Shown here in pieces: positions 18,181 through 27,216 of a stretch of DNA of 39,874 nt; position 1 is the stretch's first letter; every line of letters starts with the position of its first letter. The stretch is from the NCBI RefSeq assembly GCF_003003845.1, contig NZ_PVWO01000002.1, forward strand, positions 1 through 39,874, read 5' to 3'. Below the pieces are notes generated by a model. The model searched no databases. It saw nothing but the letters and a program-made list of their open reading frames with translations, and was not told the DNA's origin. This stretch comes from Chamaesiphon polymorphus CCALA 037. Its GTDB lineage: Bacteria > Cyanobacteriota > Cyanobacteriia > Cyanobacteriales > Chamaesiphonaceae. Position numbers and translations under genes: made by a program.

Positions 18181-18731
18181 CGATTTTCTCTTTAACGATT
18201 GCTAACTGGGAGTTAAACATTGAGTACAGTACTTTAGCTGCCGCTCGATTGAAATTCGATAAAGGAGACTATACTGGGGCAATTTCACTCTACAATCTGG
18301 AGATCGAATCAGACGAGCAGAACGCAGAATCAATTTTCGAGCGCGGGAAATGCCATCAATTTCTTGGCAATTACTCTCAGGCAATAGCAGACTATAATCG
18401 GTCGCTGTTCATCGATCCCGTTGGCGGAGCCTCTCAGAATGAGAATCGAGCAGAAGTTTATTACATGCTTGGATTGCTACACGATCTGTTCGGTCGCCGC
18501 TCGTTAGCAGCGTTCAATTATTGTCGGACGATTACTTTAGATCCCAACCATGCAGAAGCTAGAGTTAGCCTAAGTTTTGCTAATTATAATTTATATGGGG
18601 TAGAATCGGTATTAGTGGATCTAAGAGTAGCACTCGATTTATTTCTCAAACAAAAAAATTACTCTAGGGCTAAAGATATGATTGATTCGATTGGGATGTT
18701 ATCTTCACAGATCGATCTCGTCTTTGACTAA
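18177..18731 (+). CDS. TPR-repeat protein
   Basis: ARLKFDKGDYTGAISLYNLEIE...AESIFERGKCHQFLGNYSQAIADYNRSLFIDP. Confidence 0.65.
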   Translation: MTIFSLTIANWELNIEYSTLAAARLKFDKGDYTGAISLYNLEIESDEQNAESIFERGKCHQFLGNYSQAIADYNRSLFIDPVGGASQNENRAEVYYMLGLLHDLFGRRSLAAFNYCRTITLDPNHAEARVSLSFANYNLYGVESVLVDLRVALDLFLKQKNYSRAKDMIDSIGMLSSQIDLVFD

Positions 18732-18849
18732 ATATGGAGTAGTCTAGAAAATAATATGCCTGTACTTGAAAGAACTGCCGATACAATGTCTACAATAGTA
18801 AATGATTAATTATTTTGCTCGATTAAAATATTAGTTAATAACTGAAGTC

Positions 18850-19188
18850 ATGACTGAAATTTTTTCATCATTAAATACAGGTAATATTCAAGTAGTTAAA
18901 GATCGAGATGCTAGCTATTTCAATATTTATTCCAAGCGCGAATATTATATCCGAAAAATAGACCCGATCGAAGTAGAGGAAGGACTGACTATGGGGCAAA
19001 ATGTCAATTCAGATGCTTTTGTCCTCGTCGGTCAAATGGCACCAGGAGTGAGAACTCGGTTGGTATTTACAGATCGGGACAATCCACCGATTGCTGAATT
19101 TACGATCCAAAAGTCTCAATTTGCAAATTTAATGCCAACTTCTTTTAACTCTCGGAAACAACACGGTAAGAAGAAGAAGAAAAAATAA
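18850..19188 (+). CDS. Hypothetical protein with C-terminal polylysine
   Basis: 112-aa ORF ending GKKKKKK. Confidence 0.45.
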   Translation: MTEIFSSLNTGNIQVVKDRDASYFNIYSKREYYIRKIDPIEVEEGLTMGQNVNSDAFVLVGQMAPGVRTRLVFTDRDNPPIAEFTIQKSQFANLMPTSFNSRKQHGKKKKKK

Positions 19189-19495
19189 GAGAATTACTGC
19201 CTAACTTATCTACGAGTTGATTTAATAATTCTTGCAGACTACCAATTTGGCTGCCAAGTATTCGATCGTGGGTCTTGAGATATTTAGCTATAAGATGATA
19301 TTAATACTCGATTTACCTAGCATATTCGTAAGTTATATATACGTTATTATGCCCAATTTTTCGCTTAGTCTGTTTACCTTTGATAGCTAATCTTCTACCA
19401 GTTGGCACTTGAGTACTTCGCCCTTCATTAAATTCAACTATATTCATTAGTGGCGAATCTATTGGGCAATTAGTCTGTGTAAATCTGTCGATCCA

Positions 19496-20581
19496 TCAAA
19501 GACTTAATTCATCTTCATTACTCAGATCGTTACGATCGATTTGGGTCAACTTAGTTGCATCTGAATCATTGTCTAATTCATAAAGTAAACCTTCAGTAGG
19601 ACGAGATATATAGCCTTCAACTTCTGGTTCGTTCAAGTCGGCTAAGCTTCTAGGTTTTTGACTCAGAGCGCGTCCGGCTGATAATCGCCAACTGAGTATC
19701 TGCTTTCTGCCATCATCGATCGTCTGCTTAGCAAATTTTTCAGCAGTCGGAGTAATCCGGTCGTGCGGAATACGATCGAATATCTCGTTAATTTGCTTTG
19801 GAGTAATCCGTGCTAGTCGCTCTTGCCAGATCGAGGCAGCTTCGGGGTAAAGCTTTGCAGCGATCTCAAAAGCTCGTGGAGTAAGAATGTTATCAACCCC
19901 GTCGTAGAAGCTCCCTTCCAAGTATTCATGGTAGTCCGTAGTGCTGAACGTTTGACGCTGCTTGTCGCTTAGGGTCGCGCCCATTGCTTGCCCCTGGTCG
20001 AACGTCGGGGCTAGTTCTTGGGTGCCATCGGGCAAAACCTGAATCTCGAAGTTTTGGTCGTGGCGATCGCAGTTGGCGATGAGATTGTCGAGCATTAAAT
20101 ATCCAACAAATACTTTAGCAGCGTTATCGATGCCTTCTGGTAAGTCGAAACCACTGGGAACGGCAACTCGTTCTTGCTCCAAGGCATTGAGAACGCGATC
20201 GATAGCATAGGTACTAGGATACTTATCGGCATAGTCAGGGTAGAAATCACTCAAGAATTTCTCACCACTTTTGGGTTTAGCATTTTCCAGTTTGAAGCTA
20301 AAAGAAAATGAGCCTCTAATGGGGTCGTAATCTTCATCAATGGTCGCTTCGGCCAACTCATATCTAGTAGCAGGTAGATCGAGTAGTTTCGCCAGCTCGT
20401 ATGCGATTTTCTCCGTCCAATCAGTTTGGATTTCTGGAGATTCCTCTATCGATGAGGCTTTAAATAGCACATTTCCAAATTTGGAATGTTCCAGCCAAGC
20501 CTTATCTTGTACCCCACTCTGTTCTAAAAATTCAATTTTTCCCGCTTCGTAGATTGGAAATTTCTTGAGTGCCATCATCAA
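19496..20581 (-). CDS. HipA-like kinase-fold protein with extra C-terminal tail
   Basis: Catalytic-loop-like MLDNLIANCDRHDQNFEI, metal-binding-like APTFDQGQAMG; tail QKPRSLADLNEPEVE...NEDELSL. Confidence 0.65.
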   Translation of the reverse strand: MMMALKKFPIYEAGKIEFLEQSGVQDKAWLEHSKFGNVLFKASSIEESPEIQTDWTEKIAYELAKLLDLPATRYELAEATIDEDYDPIRGSFSFSFKLENAKPKSGEKFLSDFYPDYADKYPSTYAIDRVLNALEQERVAVPSGFDLPEGIDNAAKVFVGYLMLDNLIANCDRHDQNFEIQVLPDGTQELAPTFDQGQAMGATLSDKQRQTFSTTDYHEYLEGSFYDGVDNILTPRAFEIAAKLYPEAASIWQERLARITPKQINEIFDRIPHDRITPTAEKFAKQTIDDGRKQILSWRLSAGRALSQKPRSLADLNEPEVEGYISRPTEGLLYELDNDSDATKLTQIDRNDLSNEDELSL

Positions 20582-21333
20582 ATTCCCGTGTAAGTTTGAT
20601 ATTCAGCGGTGGCGAAAGGAGTTAACAACGTTCCATTGACAGTTGCATGACACAAGAGGCTGTGAAACTGTGGTGCTTTGAGGTTAACTCTAGCTACTTC
20701 AATTTGGATGGCGGTGGGGCAAGTACGAGCCATTTCTAGTAAATAGCCTGGGAGTCTGCCGAGTTGAAATCGTCCATCACCCAATTGGTTATCGGTAACT
20801 CCTAGTTGATGACCTGGTGCTAATTGCAATAAATACTCATAACAATCGGGTTCGAGCTTACCAATGTCTAACGGCAAAAAGTGGAAATGATAGTCACCTT
20901 GACTATCTGGTCTAATTTCAGGAAAGACATCATAACTGTCTTGATATCTGCGTCCACCGCTACGAGACACATAGGCAATTGGATCGATGGGATCTTCAGG
21001 CAAGCCTAACCATTGTTGCTGCTGCGGTACATATCTAGTTCTCGACAATGGCATTCTTGATTTAAAGTCGAGGCTTTCATTCTCAGTGACGTGGCTTTGA
21101 TACAGTCGGTCTGGGTGCCTGATAAATGACGATTTTTCAATCGGGCTAAGTTCGATCGCTCGTTCCATCCCTTTGGTATAGCGGAAGCAGTATCGACTCA
21201 GATCTGGTGCCCAAGTCATTTTTGCCACTGGCAGCCAGAGATCGCTCTGGTAATCTTGCCAGCCGAGAAATAATCCGGTAATCTCTCTACCGTGGGAGAG
21301 GGATTGATGTTGTGATGTTTTGGTGGAAATCAT
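20578..21333 (-). CDS. Partner protein of HipA-like kinase, uncharacterised
   Basis: 4-nt overlap with kinase gene; GLFLGWQDYQSDLWLPVAKMTW...YCFRYTKGMERAIEL. Confidence 0.5.
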   Translation of the reverse strand: MISTKTSQHQSLSHGREITGLFLGWQDYQSDLWLPVAKMTWAPDLSRYCFRYTKGMERAIELSPIEKSSFIRHPDRLYQSHVTENESLDFKSRMPLSRTRYVPQQQQWLGLPEDPIDPIAYVSRSGGRRYQDSYDVFPEIRPDSQGDYHFHFLPLDIGKLEPDCYEYLLQLAPGHQLGVTDNQLGDGRFQLGRLPGYLLEMARTCPTAIQIEVARVNLKAPQFHSLLCHATVNGTLLTPFATAEYQTYTGI

Positions 21334-21349
21334 AATTTTTTGGTCGGGG

Positions 21350-21817
21350 TTACAAATTTGTTGACTCAGCGTTGATTCGATCGTAATCCTGTTTTGATTG
21401 AATGCACGAATTACAGATTCTTCTGTCTCCCTCCAGCAGAAATAGACTTTTACTTACTCGTGTTTTTGAGATAAAAGTTGGGAAATAAACAGTTATAGCA
21501 ATTAGTGTTATTAATGTTACGAGCAGCAGTAGAATTAAATTGTTGGCTACCATACTTAAATTCAGCAAGACAAAGCATAAGATTAAGATCGACACTGACA
21601 AAAGCAGCGTGATATTCTGAGTTTTTAATTTAGATGAATATCGATGGCATCGCTCTTCGATCTGTGACAGTATTTCCAATGCTTTGACAAGTTCATCTTC
21701 AGTTGCATATCGCCAAGAACCTATCTCCTTTTCCTTGGATATTGCAAACTTGGCAAAGTTGCCACCGCTCTTTCGATACTCATCGCACATTTCTTGCATA
21801 GAATCTAGATAATTCAT
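21350..21817 (-). CDS. Small two-TM membrane protein
   Basis: NITLLLSVSILILCFVLLNLSMVANNLILLLLVTLITLIAITVYFP, with coiled-coil-like N-part. Confidence 0.5.
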   Translation of the reverse strand: MNYLDSMQEMCDEYRKSGGNFAKFAISKEKEIGSWRYATEDELVKALEILSQIEERCHRYSSKLKTQNITLLLSVSILILCFVLLNLSMVANNLILLLLVTLITLIAITVYFPTFISKTRVSKSLFLLEGDRRICNSCIQSKQDYDRINAESTNL

Positions 21818-21939
21818 ATTTTTTTTTGAACTTATGTTTATATAGACAACTTTTTAGATTTTCAACGTATAATTTACTAGATATAAAACGATCGCCTAGA
21901 AGACATTATCGTCGATCTATGAATCGGCGATATGTTTTG

Positions 21940-23190
21940 TTAAATACTAAGACCATCTTCTTGGGATAAATCGTCTGGATCGTCTGGCTCTATTTTTAGT
22001 CTAGTTGCATCTGGATCGTTGGCTAATTCATACAGTAATCCTTCAGTAGGGCGAGAGCTAGCGGCTTCAACTTCAGGTTCGTTTAGGTCGGCTAGACTTT
22101 TAGGTTTTTGACTTACTTGGAGTTGAGTCTGGGTTAAAGAGCTTTCTATTAACACTTGAGTTGGAAAGCTAAGTTCGAGATTTTGGACTTGACTGGTTAA
22201 TGAGTCGGAGGTTAAATAGTTTCCAGTCCTCAAATCTTCTGAAGACAACTCGTTTAGCTTGGTTAGCTGCCAAGGCTTGAGTTGGAGTTCGGGAAACTCC
22301 TTTATGATAAATCGCTCTGCCAAGACTGCCATTTCCATCGGGCCGATTCCTCCAGGTACTGGCGTGATAAAATCAAATCGATCGCGAGCTTCTTTTTGGA
22401 TGTCACCAAGGATGATATTTTTACCACGGTTATCGAGGCGATCGGTAATGACAAATCCACAGTCGATGCCCAATTCTGGCTGTATATCTTGTAGATTATC
22501 GGTGTTCAGTATTTCTAGTTTGCCAGTTGCAGAAACTATAATATTAGGGTTGAGTTCTATAATATTTGCTGTTGTTTTTGGGGAGCGTTCATCTATTTCT
22601 GTTATTTTCAAGTTCAACTCTTTTTTTCTATTGTCTAGATAGCCATTAACTCCTTTCCCTACAAATCCTGAAAATCCGATCAGAACTACCTCAGAATCTG
22701 ATTTCAATCCAGCTTCTAGTACCCGACAAATCGCATCGGCTGTCGCACATCGTCCCCATCGAGCTTGACCAGCTTTGCTCATTGCATCGATATCTTTATT
22801 AGGAGCGATGAGTTCAACAATTTCTCTGTTGTTATTTTTATCACTTAGTTCTGTAGGAATTGGGTTTTGAATGATGATTCCGCAAACTGTATCAATTTTG
22901 TCAACTTCAGTCATCAAATTTGCAAATTCATCGAAGGTCATATCCCACGGAAGATCTATACGGTCGAATTCACATCCTAGAAAATCTTTGAATATCTTCT
23001 GTTTTTGGTTGGTGGATGTATTTGCAGCTTGATAATCAGATAAATTTTTCAAGCTTGGACTTTTAGGAAGCTCGAACTGAAAGACAACTATTTTCTTTAA
23101 GCTTAATTCAGCCCGAAATTGTGTCTTAATTAGTTCGAGCTTCTTCTGAACGTCGGCTTTAATTCTCGCTCCATTGATAAAGTGAGTCAT
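21940..23190 (-). CDS. Divergent FolD-like (methylenetetrahydrofolate dehydrogenase/cyclohydrolase) protein with extra C-terminal tail
   Basis: GIIIQNPIPTE, IAPNKDIDAMSKAGQARWG, VVLIGFSGFVGKGVNGYL, TPVPGGIGPMEMAVLAERF; tail QKPKSLADLNEPEVE...QEDGLSI. Confidence 0.75.
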   Translation of the reverse strand: MTHFINGARIKADVQKKLELIKTQFRAELSLKKIVVFQFELPKSPSLKNLSDYQAANTSTNQKQKIFKDFLGCEFDRIDLPWDMTFDEFANLMTEVDKIDTVCGIIIQNPIPTELSDKNNNREIVELIAPNKDIDAMSKAGQARWGRCATADAICRVLEAGLKSDSEVVLIGFSGFVGKGVNGYLDNRKKELNLKITEIDERSPKTTANIIELNPNIIVSATGKLEILNTDNLQDIQPELGIDCGFVITDRLDNRGKNIILGDIQKEARDRFDFITPVPGGIGPMEMAVLAERFIIKEFPELQLKPWQLTKLNELSSEDLRTGNYLTSDSLTSQVQNLELSFPTQVLIESSLTQTQLQVSQKPKSLADLNEPEVEAASSRPTEGLLYELANDPDATRLKIEPDDPDDLSQEDGLSI

Positions 23191-24230
23191 CGACGATTAA
23201 ACCATCCTAACTCTTGAAAGGATGATTCAGCAGTACCTAATGGTTCGCTCCGTAAAAATATCTGCGATTCGCGTTGACTATCTTTAATATATATTTTTTC
23301 AATCTCAATTTCCCCCAATTCATCTTTTCTTAATTTAAGTATCTTAATAAGAGAACCATAACCTCGTCCTTCATCCTCAAAACTATGAGCTAACTTAGTT
23401 TCCAAAAACCAGCCTATATTATCAGCTTGATATGGTAAAAGTAAATGTGAATATTTAGTGCGAATCTCACCAATTACTTGAGACAAGTGACGCTCGACAT
23501 GATTTGTACTGGTAGGGTCGTAGCCAATATTTTGTGTTGGCGGCAGATTACTAAGTGGCTCAGTAATTATCACTATGGCAGTTTTACTTCTGCACCAAAT
23601 TCTTACTAGAGAATGTGCGGGATAATCGGGATGTTCCCAAAATAAGATAGTCTTGAGGATTGTCGATCCATCTTCATTGACCTTTTGAATGGTGTAATCG
23701 ACATCTAGGCGATTCACCCCTTTGCGCCAGTTGAATCGATCGGTTATTTCTTCAGGCGTACCAAAATATTCTTTAAAGAGCGGTTTATGAGAGTTGTCAT
23801 TAATTCTTTTTCCAAATTTTTTGCTTCGGCTTGGCTCTGGATATATAAATTTCTCTCCATCCCACTGGGGTGTCATCCAGCGATAGTACTCTTGATATTC
23901 ATTGTCATAATAATCGATATTCTGAAAAGGGTGACGAATATCTACATGGTCTAATTTAATATCATGCTCCACCCACTTAATCGCGCCAGGATCTACACCA
24001 GTAGGCTTGAGGTATTGTTGCCAAACTTGATTTAAAACCATCTCATTAGCAAAAGAAAAGTGATTATCCCATAACCCAGCGATGAGAACTATTTGGCTAT
24101 CTACATGAAAGCGAATCAGGGAAGCAGTATCGCTACCCTCTTCGTTGACATGCTCCACGATCGCCTTGAGAGTTCTGCTTCCATCAGGATTAGTGTCAAT
24201 ATAGCAATATTTATCTTGAGCGATTGTCAT
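23187..24230 (-). CDS. Uncharacterised protein with apparent internal duplication
   Basis: Overlaps both neighbours by 4 nt; two similar halves beginning YIDTNPDGSRTLKAI and YTIQKVNEDGSTILKTI. Confidence 0.5.
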   Translation of the reverse strand: MTIAQDKYCYIDTNPDGSRTLKAIVEHVNEEGSDTASLIRFHVDSQIVLIAGLWDNHFSFANEMVLNQVWQQYLKPTGVDPGAIKWVEHDIKLDHVDIRHPFQNIDYYDNEYQEYYRWMTPQWDGEKFIYPEPSRSKKFGKRINDNSHKPLFKEYFGTPEEITDRFNWRKGVNRLDVDYTIQKVNEDGSTILKTILFWEHPDYPAHSLVRIWCRSKTAIVIITEPLSNLPPTQNIGYDPTSTNHVERHLSQVIGEIRTKYSHLLLPYQADNIGWFLETKLAHSFEDEGRGYGSLIKILKLRKDELGEIEIEKIYIKDSQRESQIFLRSEPLGTAESSFQELGWFNRR

Positions 24231-25057
24231 GAATTTACCTCCTCAAACGCAGAAATTCGTTTATTTGTGAGTGCTTGAGAGCGATAGCGAGTGGCTAAGT
24301 TAGCGATCGCGCTAACTTCATCTGACAGTAGACAGCTATAATCACTTCGGTGTGCTAATAGATATTCTAACTCTTTAGCCCAATCGTCATAGCTCGAACT
24401 GCCAATTACTCCCTGGTTAGTTTGAATATAATCAACTAAAATATTTGGATTAACCGAGAAACTTTCGCGCTTCCAGTAGCTCACACATTGGAGTAAAAAC
24501 TCATAATCGATGTAGATTTTCAAATTCGGATTCCATCTCAACCGATCGTCTTGTCGATGGCTGAATCCATTACTATCGACTAGCTGTTTATGAGTGAGTA
24601 GTTCGTCGATCGTGCAGTTACCTGTTGGCGAGTAAAACTCTTTTCCCCGTTTGATAATTTTACCATTTTGTATAACGTCCCGCCTCCGTTGTTGAATGGG
24701 CATAACGTAATTAATCTGAGGATGTCGATCGAAAAAGGCGATCGTCTCTTCTACGAAATTAGATTTGAAAGTATTATCATCGTCGAGATAGGTTACGATC
24801 TCCCCTGCGGCTAGTGTCAGTCCTTGGCTCCTGGCGTAACAAAGACTAAAGCCACTGTCTGGGCATACTAGATCTATATATGTATGTTTAAAGTTTAACT
24901 GGCGGTCTTTAATTAAATCTCTGGTAAGCACATTTCCACCATCATTGAAAACGATCCACTCAAAATCTTGACAAGTTTGAGCTTCTAGGGAAATAATCGC
25001 GTTTGCTAGTAGATTCGGGCGCGATCTCGTAGCGGTAATAATTGACAGCTTTGACAT
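24227..25057 (-). CDS. Family 2 glycosyltransferase
   Basis: LSIITATRSRPNLLANAIISLEAQTCQDFEWIVFNDGG...GEIVTYLDDDNTF. Confidence 0.85.
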   Translation of the reverse strand: MSKLSIITATRSRPNLLANAIISLEAQTCQDFEWIVFNDGGNVLTRDLIKDRQLNFKHTYIDLVCPDSGFSLCYARSQGLTLAAGEIVTYLDDDNTFKSNFVEETIAFFDRHPQINYVMPIQQRRRDVIQNGKIIKRGKEFYSPTGNCTIDELLTHKQLVDSNGFSHRQDDRLRWNPNLKIYIDYEFLLQCVSYWKRESFSVNPNILVDYIQTNQGVIGSSSYDDWAKELEYLLAHRSDYSCLLSDEVSAIANLATRYRSQALTNKRISAFEEVNS

Positions 25058-25093
25058 AAGCTAATTCCTCTACTAGTGATAAAAACGACTGAA

Positions 25094-25121
25094 TCCCCAC
25101 ACCCTATTAATTGGCGTGGGA
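25094..25121. repeat. Hairpin resembling IS200/IS605 terminal sequence (possible scar)
   Basis: gaatCCCCACaCCctattaattGGcGTGGGa. Confidence 0.35.
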
Positions 25122-25169
25122 TGAATGGCGACAACTCGAAGTTATCTTAAACAAATCCCAGATCGTCGT

Positions 25170-25325
25170 TTAGTAACGGACGATCTGCTCGGTAGCAGTA
25201 TCTTCTCCGTCGTTGACCACGATCCATTCAAAATCTTGACTCGTTTGAGCTTTGAGCGAACCGATCGCTCGTGCCAGTAATTGAGGACGCGATCGCGTGA
25301 CAGTAATAATCGATATTTTTAGCAT
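25170..25325 (-). pseudogene. Truncated N-terminal fragment of a GT2 glycosyltransferase
   Basis: Reverse strand encodes MLKISIITVTRSRPQLLARAIGSLKAQTSQDFEWIVVNDGEDTATEQIVRY*, closely matching the N-terminus of 24227..25057. Confidence 0.7.
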
Positions 25326-25328
25326 GTT

Positions 25329-25517
25329 TTAGCTTTCGTTAGTTCGTTTGATAATCGTGAAACTTACAAGTTCGGAGGGCAATTCAGTTCCCACTTCGCT
25401 GTAAAGCTGAGCCTGTGCTTTAGCAATTACAATATCGTCTGAATCTGATTCATTAACTTGCACATGAAGATTGCCATTATGCGAAAAAATTTTATAGTTA
25501 AATAGCGCGATTTGCAT
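25329..25517 (-). CDS. Small hypothetical protein
   Basis: 62-aa ORF just upstream of the GT2 fragment. Confidence 0.45.
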   Translation of the reverse strand: MQIALFNYKIFSHNGNLHVQVNESDSDDIVIAKAQAQLYSEVGTELPSELVSFTIIKRTNES

Positions 25518-25679
25518 TTTAGGATAGGTTAATTTTAGTAATATATTAATTTTGCAACCATCGCTGAATCAATCTTCAAGCCAAGCCAATCATTTTTTTA
25601 GAGATCGGATATTTATTGTTAGCCAAGATTGTATTTTAAAAATACGGCTTTAAATGCAAGGTAAAGCCGTATCTCTATT

Positions 25680-26141
25680 TTAAGCTACTGTTGCCAGACG
25701 TGAAGTTAGCATCTCTTCGCGATCGCGAGCCTCTAAGTTCATCTGATGCAGGTAAACTAGAAAGTCTAAACCGTAACTCATCGATTCATTTAGATAGTCT
25801 AAGTCAAATACGGCTGGGTCAGAGTAACGTTGCATTCCTCGAATCTTAATTTCATACCAATAACCCGTCACCCGCTGGGCTGCACGATAGGTAAGATCGG
25901 TGTCGATCTGCCAAATACGCCGGAGTTGAGAGATGTAATCATCTCTTTCTTGAGGCGAGTTATAGCCCAAGTAGACCAAAAATGGCGGTTGTTTGGCAGT
26001 TGCATTCCCCCAATTATAAACATCAATGAATCGATCGTCGTTATTTTTTTCGATCGATTCACAAATAACTAATCCAGGTAAAAGTCCGCGAAAAGGAAAT
26101 AGTTCAGTCGGCGGCTGTAATTTGCAAGCAGATACAGTCAT
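25680..26141 (-). CDS. Hypothetical protein
   Basis: 153-aa ORF in the operon context of the SSB-like genes. Confidence 0.45.
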   Translation of the reverse strand: MTVSACKLQPPTELFPFRGLLPGLVICESIEKNNDDRFIDVYNWGNATAKQPPFLVYLGYNSPQERDDYISQLRRIWQIDTDLTYRAAQRVTGYWYEIKIRGMQRYSDPAVFDLDYLNESMSYGLDFLVYLHQMNLEARDREEMLTSRLATVA

Positions 26142-26359
26142 AATATATTTATCAAAAGAAATTACTTTGAGGTCTATTTCAGATCTTTTTTTTGTCTAAA
26201 AGTAGCTCCCATAAGGAAAAGCAAAAGACTAGCGATAAATATTGACAAAATGGTCGAAGACAGGCATTGCACCTGTCGAGCGGCTTGAGTACCGATCGAC
26301 CTCGAATTAGAAAACTACCCAAATAAATCGAGCGATCTATTTGGGATAAAAGCACTCGA

Positions 26360-26803
26360 CTAAAAGGGAATCAATTCAGCTTCTGCCGCTACTAGAGCTT
26401 TGCGTTTGTTAGATTTACGTGCCTTACTAGCAACGGGTTCGGCAGGTACTTCAACTAAGTTAGTAGCAGTTTTAGCCGGAGCATCTAAAATCTCAGCCGG
26501 AACTGCTATAGCTTCAGGTTCTGGTATAGACTCAACGCAAATAATTTCAGGCTCCGGTACAGATCCAACGTGAATGATTTCGTCGATCCAAACAATTACA
26601 CTAGAAATTTGCTTACGATCGATCCGAAGAGAACCAGTAACAACCAGCACAGCACCAGGGATATATAATAATTGATTAGCTTCGCTGAGCTTAACTGTGT
26701 AATCAATAGAAATATCATTATCGAAGGCTTTGCCAACGATCGTATCGTTATCGTTATTGACAGTAGCAGAAAGAATAGTAATAGCGGAAAAGAAAGTACG
26801 CAT
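26360..26803 (-). CDS. OB-fold/SSB-like protein with Ala/Pro/Glu-rich tail
   Basis: Beta-rich N-domain (IDYTVKLSEANQLLYIPGAVLVVTGSLRIDRKQISSVIVWIDEI) then disordered tail; sits next to ssb with a related leader. Confidence 0.45.
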   Translation of the reverse strand: MRTFFSAITILSATVNNDNDTIVGKAFDNDISIDYTVKLSEANQLLYIPGAVLVVTGSLRIDRKQISSVIVWIDEIIHVGSVPEPEIICVESIPEPEAIAVPAEILDAPAKTATNLVEVPAEPVASKARKSNKRKALVAAEAELIPF

Positions 26804-26892
26804 GGGAAAACTCCAAAAATAATAGATAAAGTGAATGAGGAAAAAGACAAGAGAGTCCTGCCAAGCAAAACTCTCATAATGAAAAGTAAAAA

Positions 26893-27216
26893 CTAGGCTT
26901 CGACTGATTTACGAGGAAGCTGCAATTCTCTGACAGTAACAACGCCTTTAGATACGCGATTTCCATCGGCATCAATCCAGTCTTCAAAGGTTAGTTTGCC
27001 AGTGACAGATTGGACAGAGCCTTTTTGAATGTAGCTACTAGCATTAATCATCCGATCGCCACGGAATTTGAGTTTATACCAGTCGGGTTCGCCATCTTTA
27101 GTGACTTTAACTGCCAAAGAATTTTCGGCGATTGAAAAGCTACCGTTACCATCACGACGATCGATATCTTTGAATTCGGTTGTTTTGCCAGCGTTACCAG
27201 AGATTACTACGTGCAT
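26893..27216 (-). CDS. ssb: Single-stranded DNA-binding protein
   Basis: MHVVISGNAGKTTEFKDIDRRDGNGSFSIAENSLAVKVTKDGEPDWYKLKFRGDRMINASSYIQKGSVQSVTGKLTFEDW; start trimmed from the ORF-track start. Confidence 0.75.
   Translation of the reverse strand: MHVVISGNAGKTTEFKDIDRRDGNGSFSIAENSLAVKVTKDGEPDWYKLKFRGDRMINASSYIQKGSVQSVTGKLTFEDWIDADGNRVSKGVVTVRELQLPRKSVEA

Noticed and set aside
22259-22642. 127-aa plus-strand ORF inside the FolD-like gene
   Set aside because: Antisense to a frame with strong FolD motifs.
26596-26877. Hydrophobic 93-aa minus-strand ORF
   Set aside because: Overlaps the OB-fold gene and its leader in another frame; likely an artefact of a T-rich leader.
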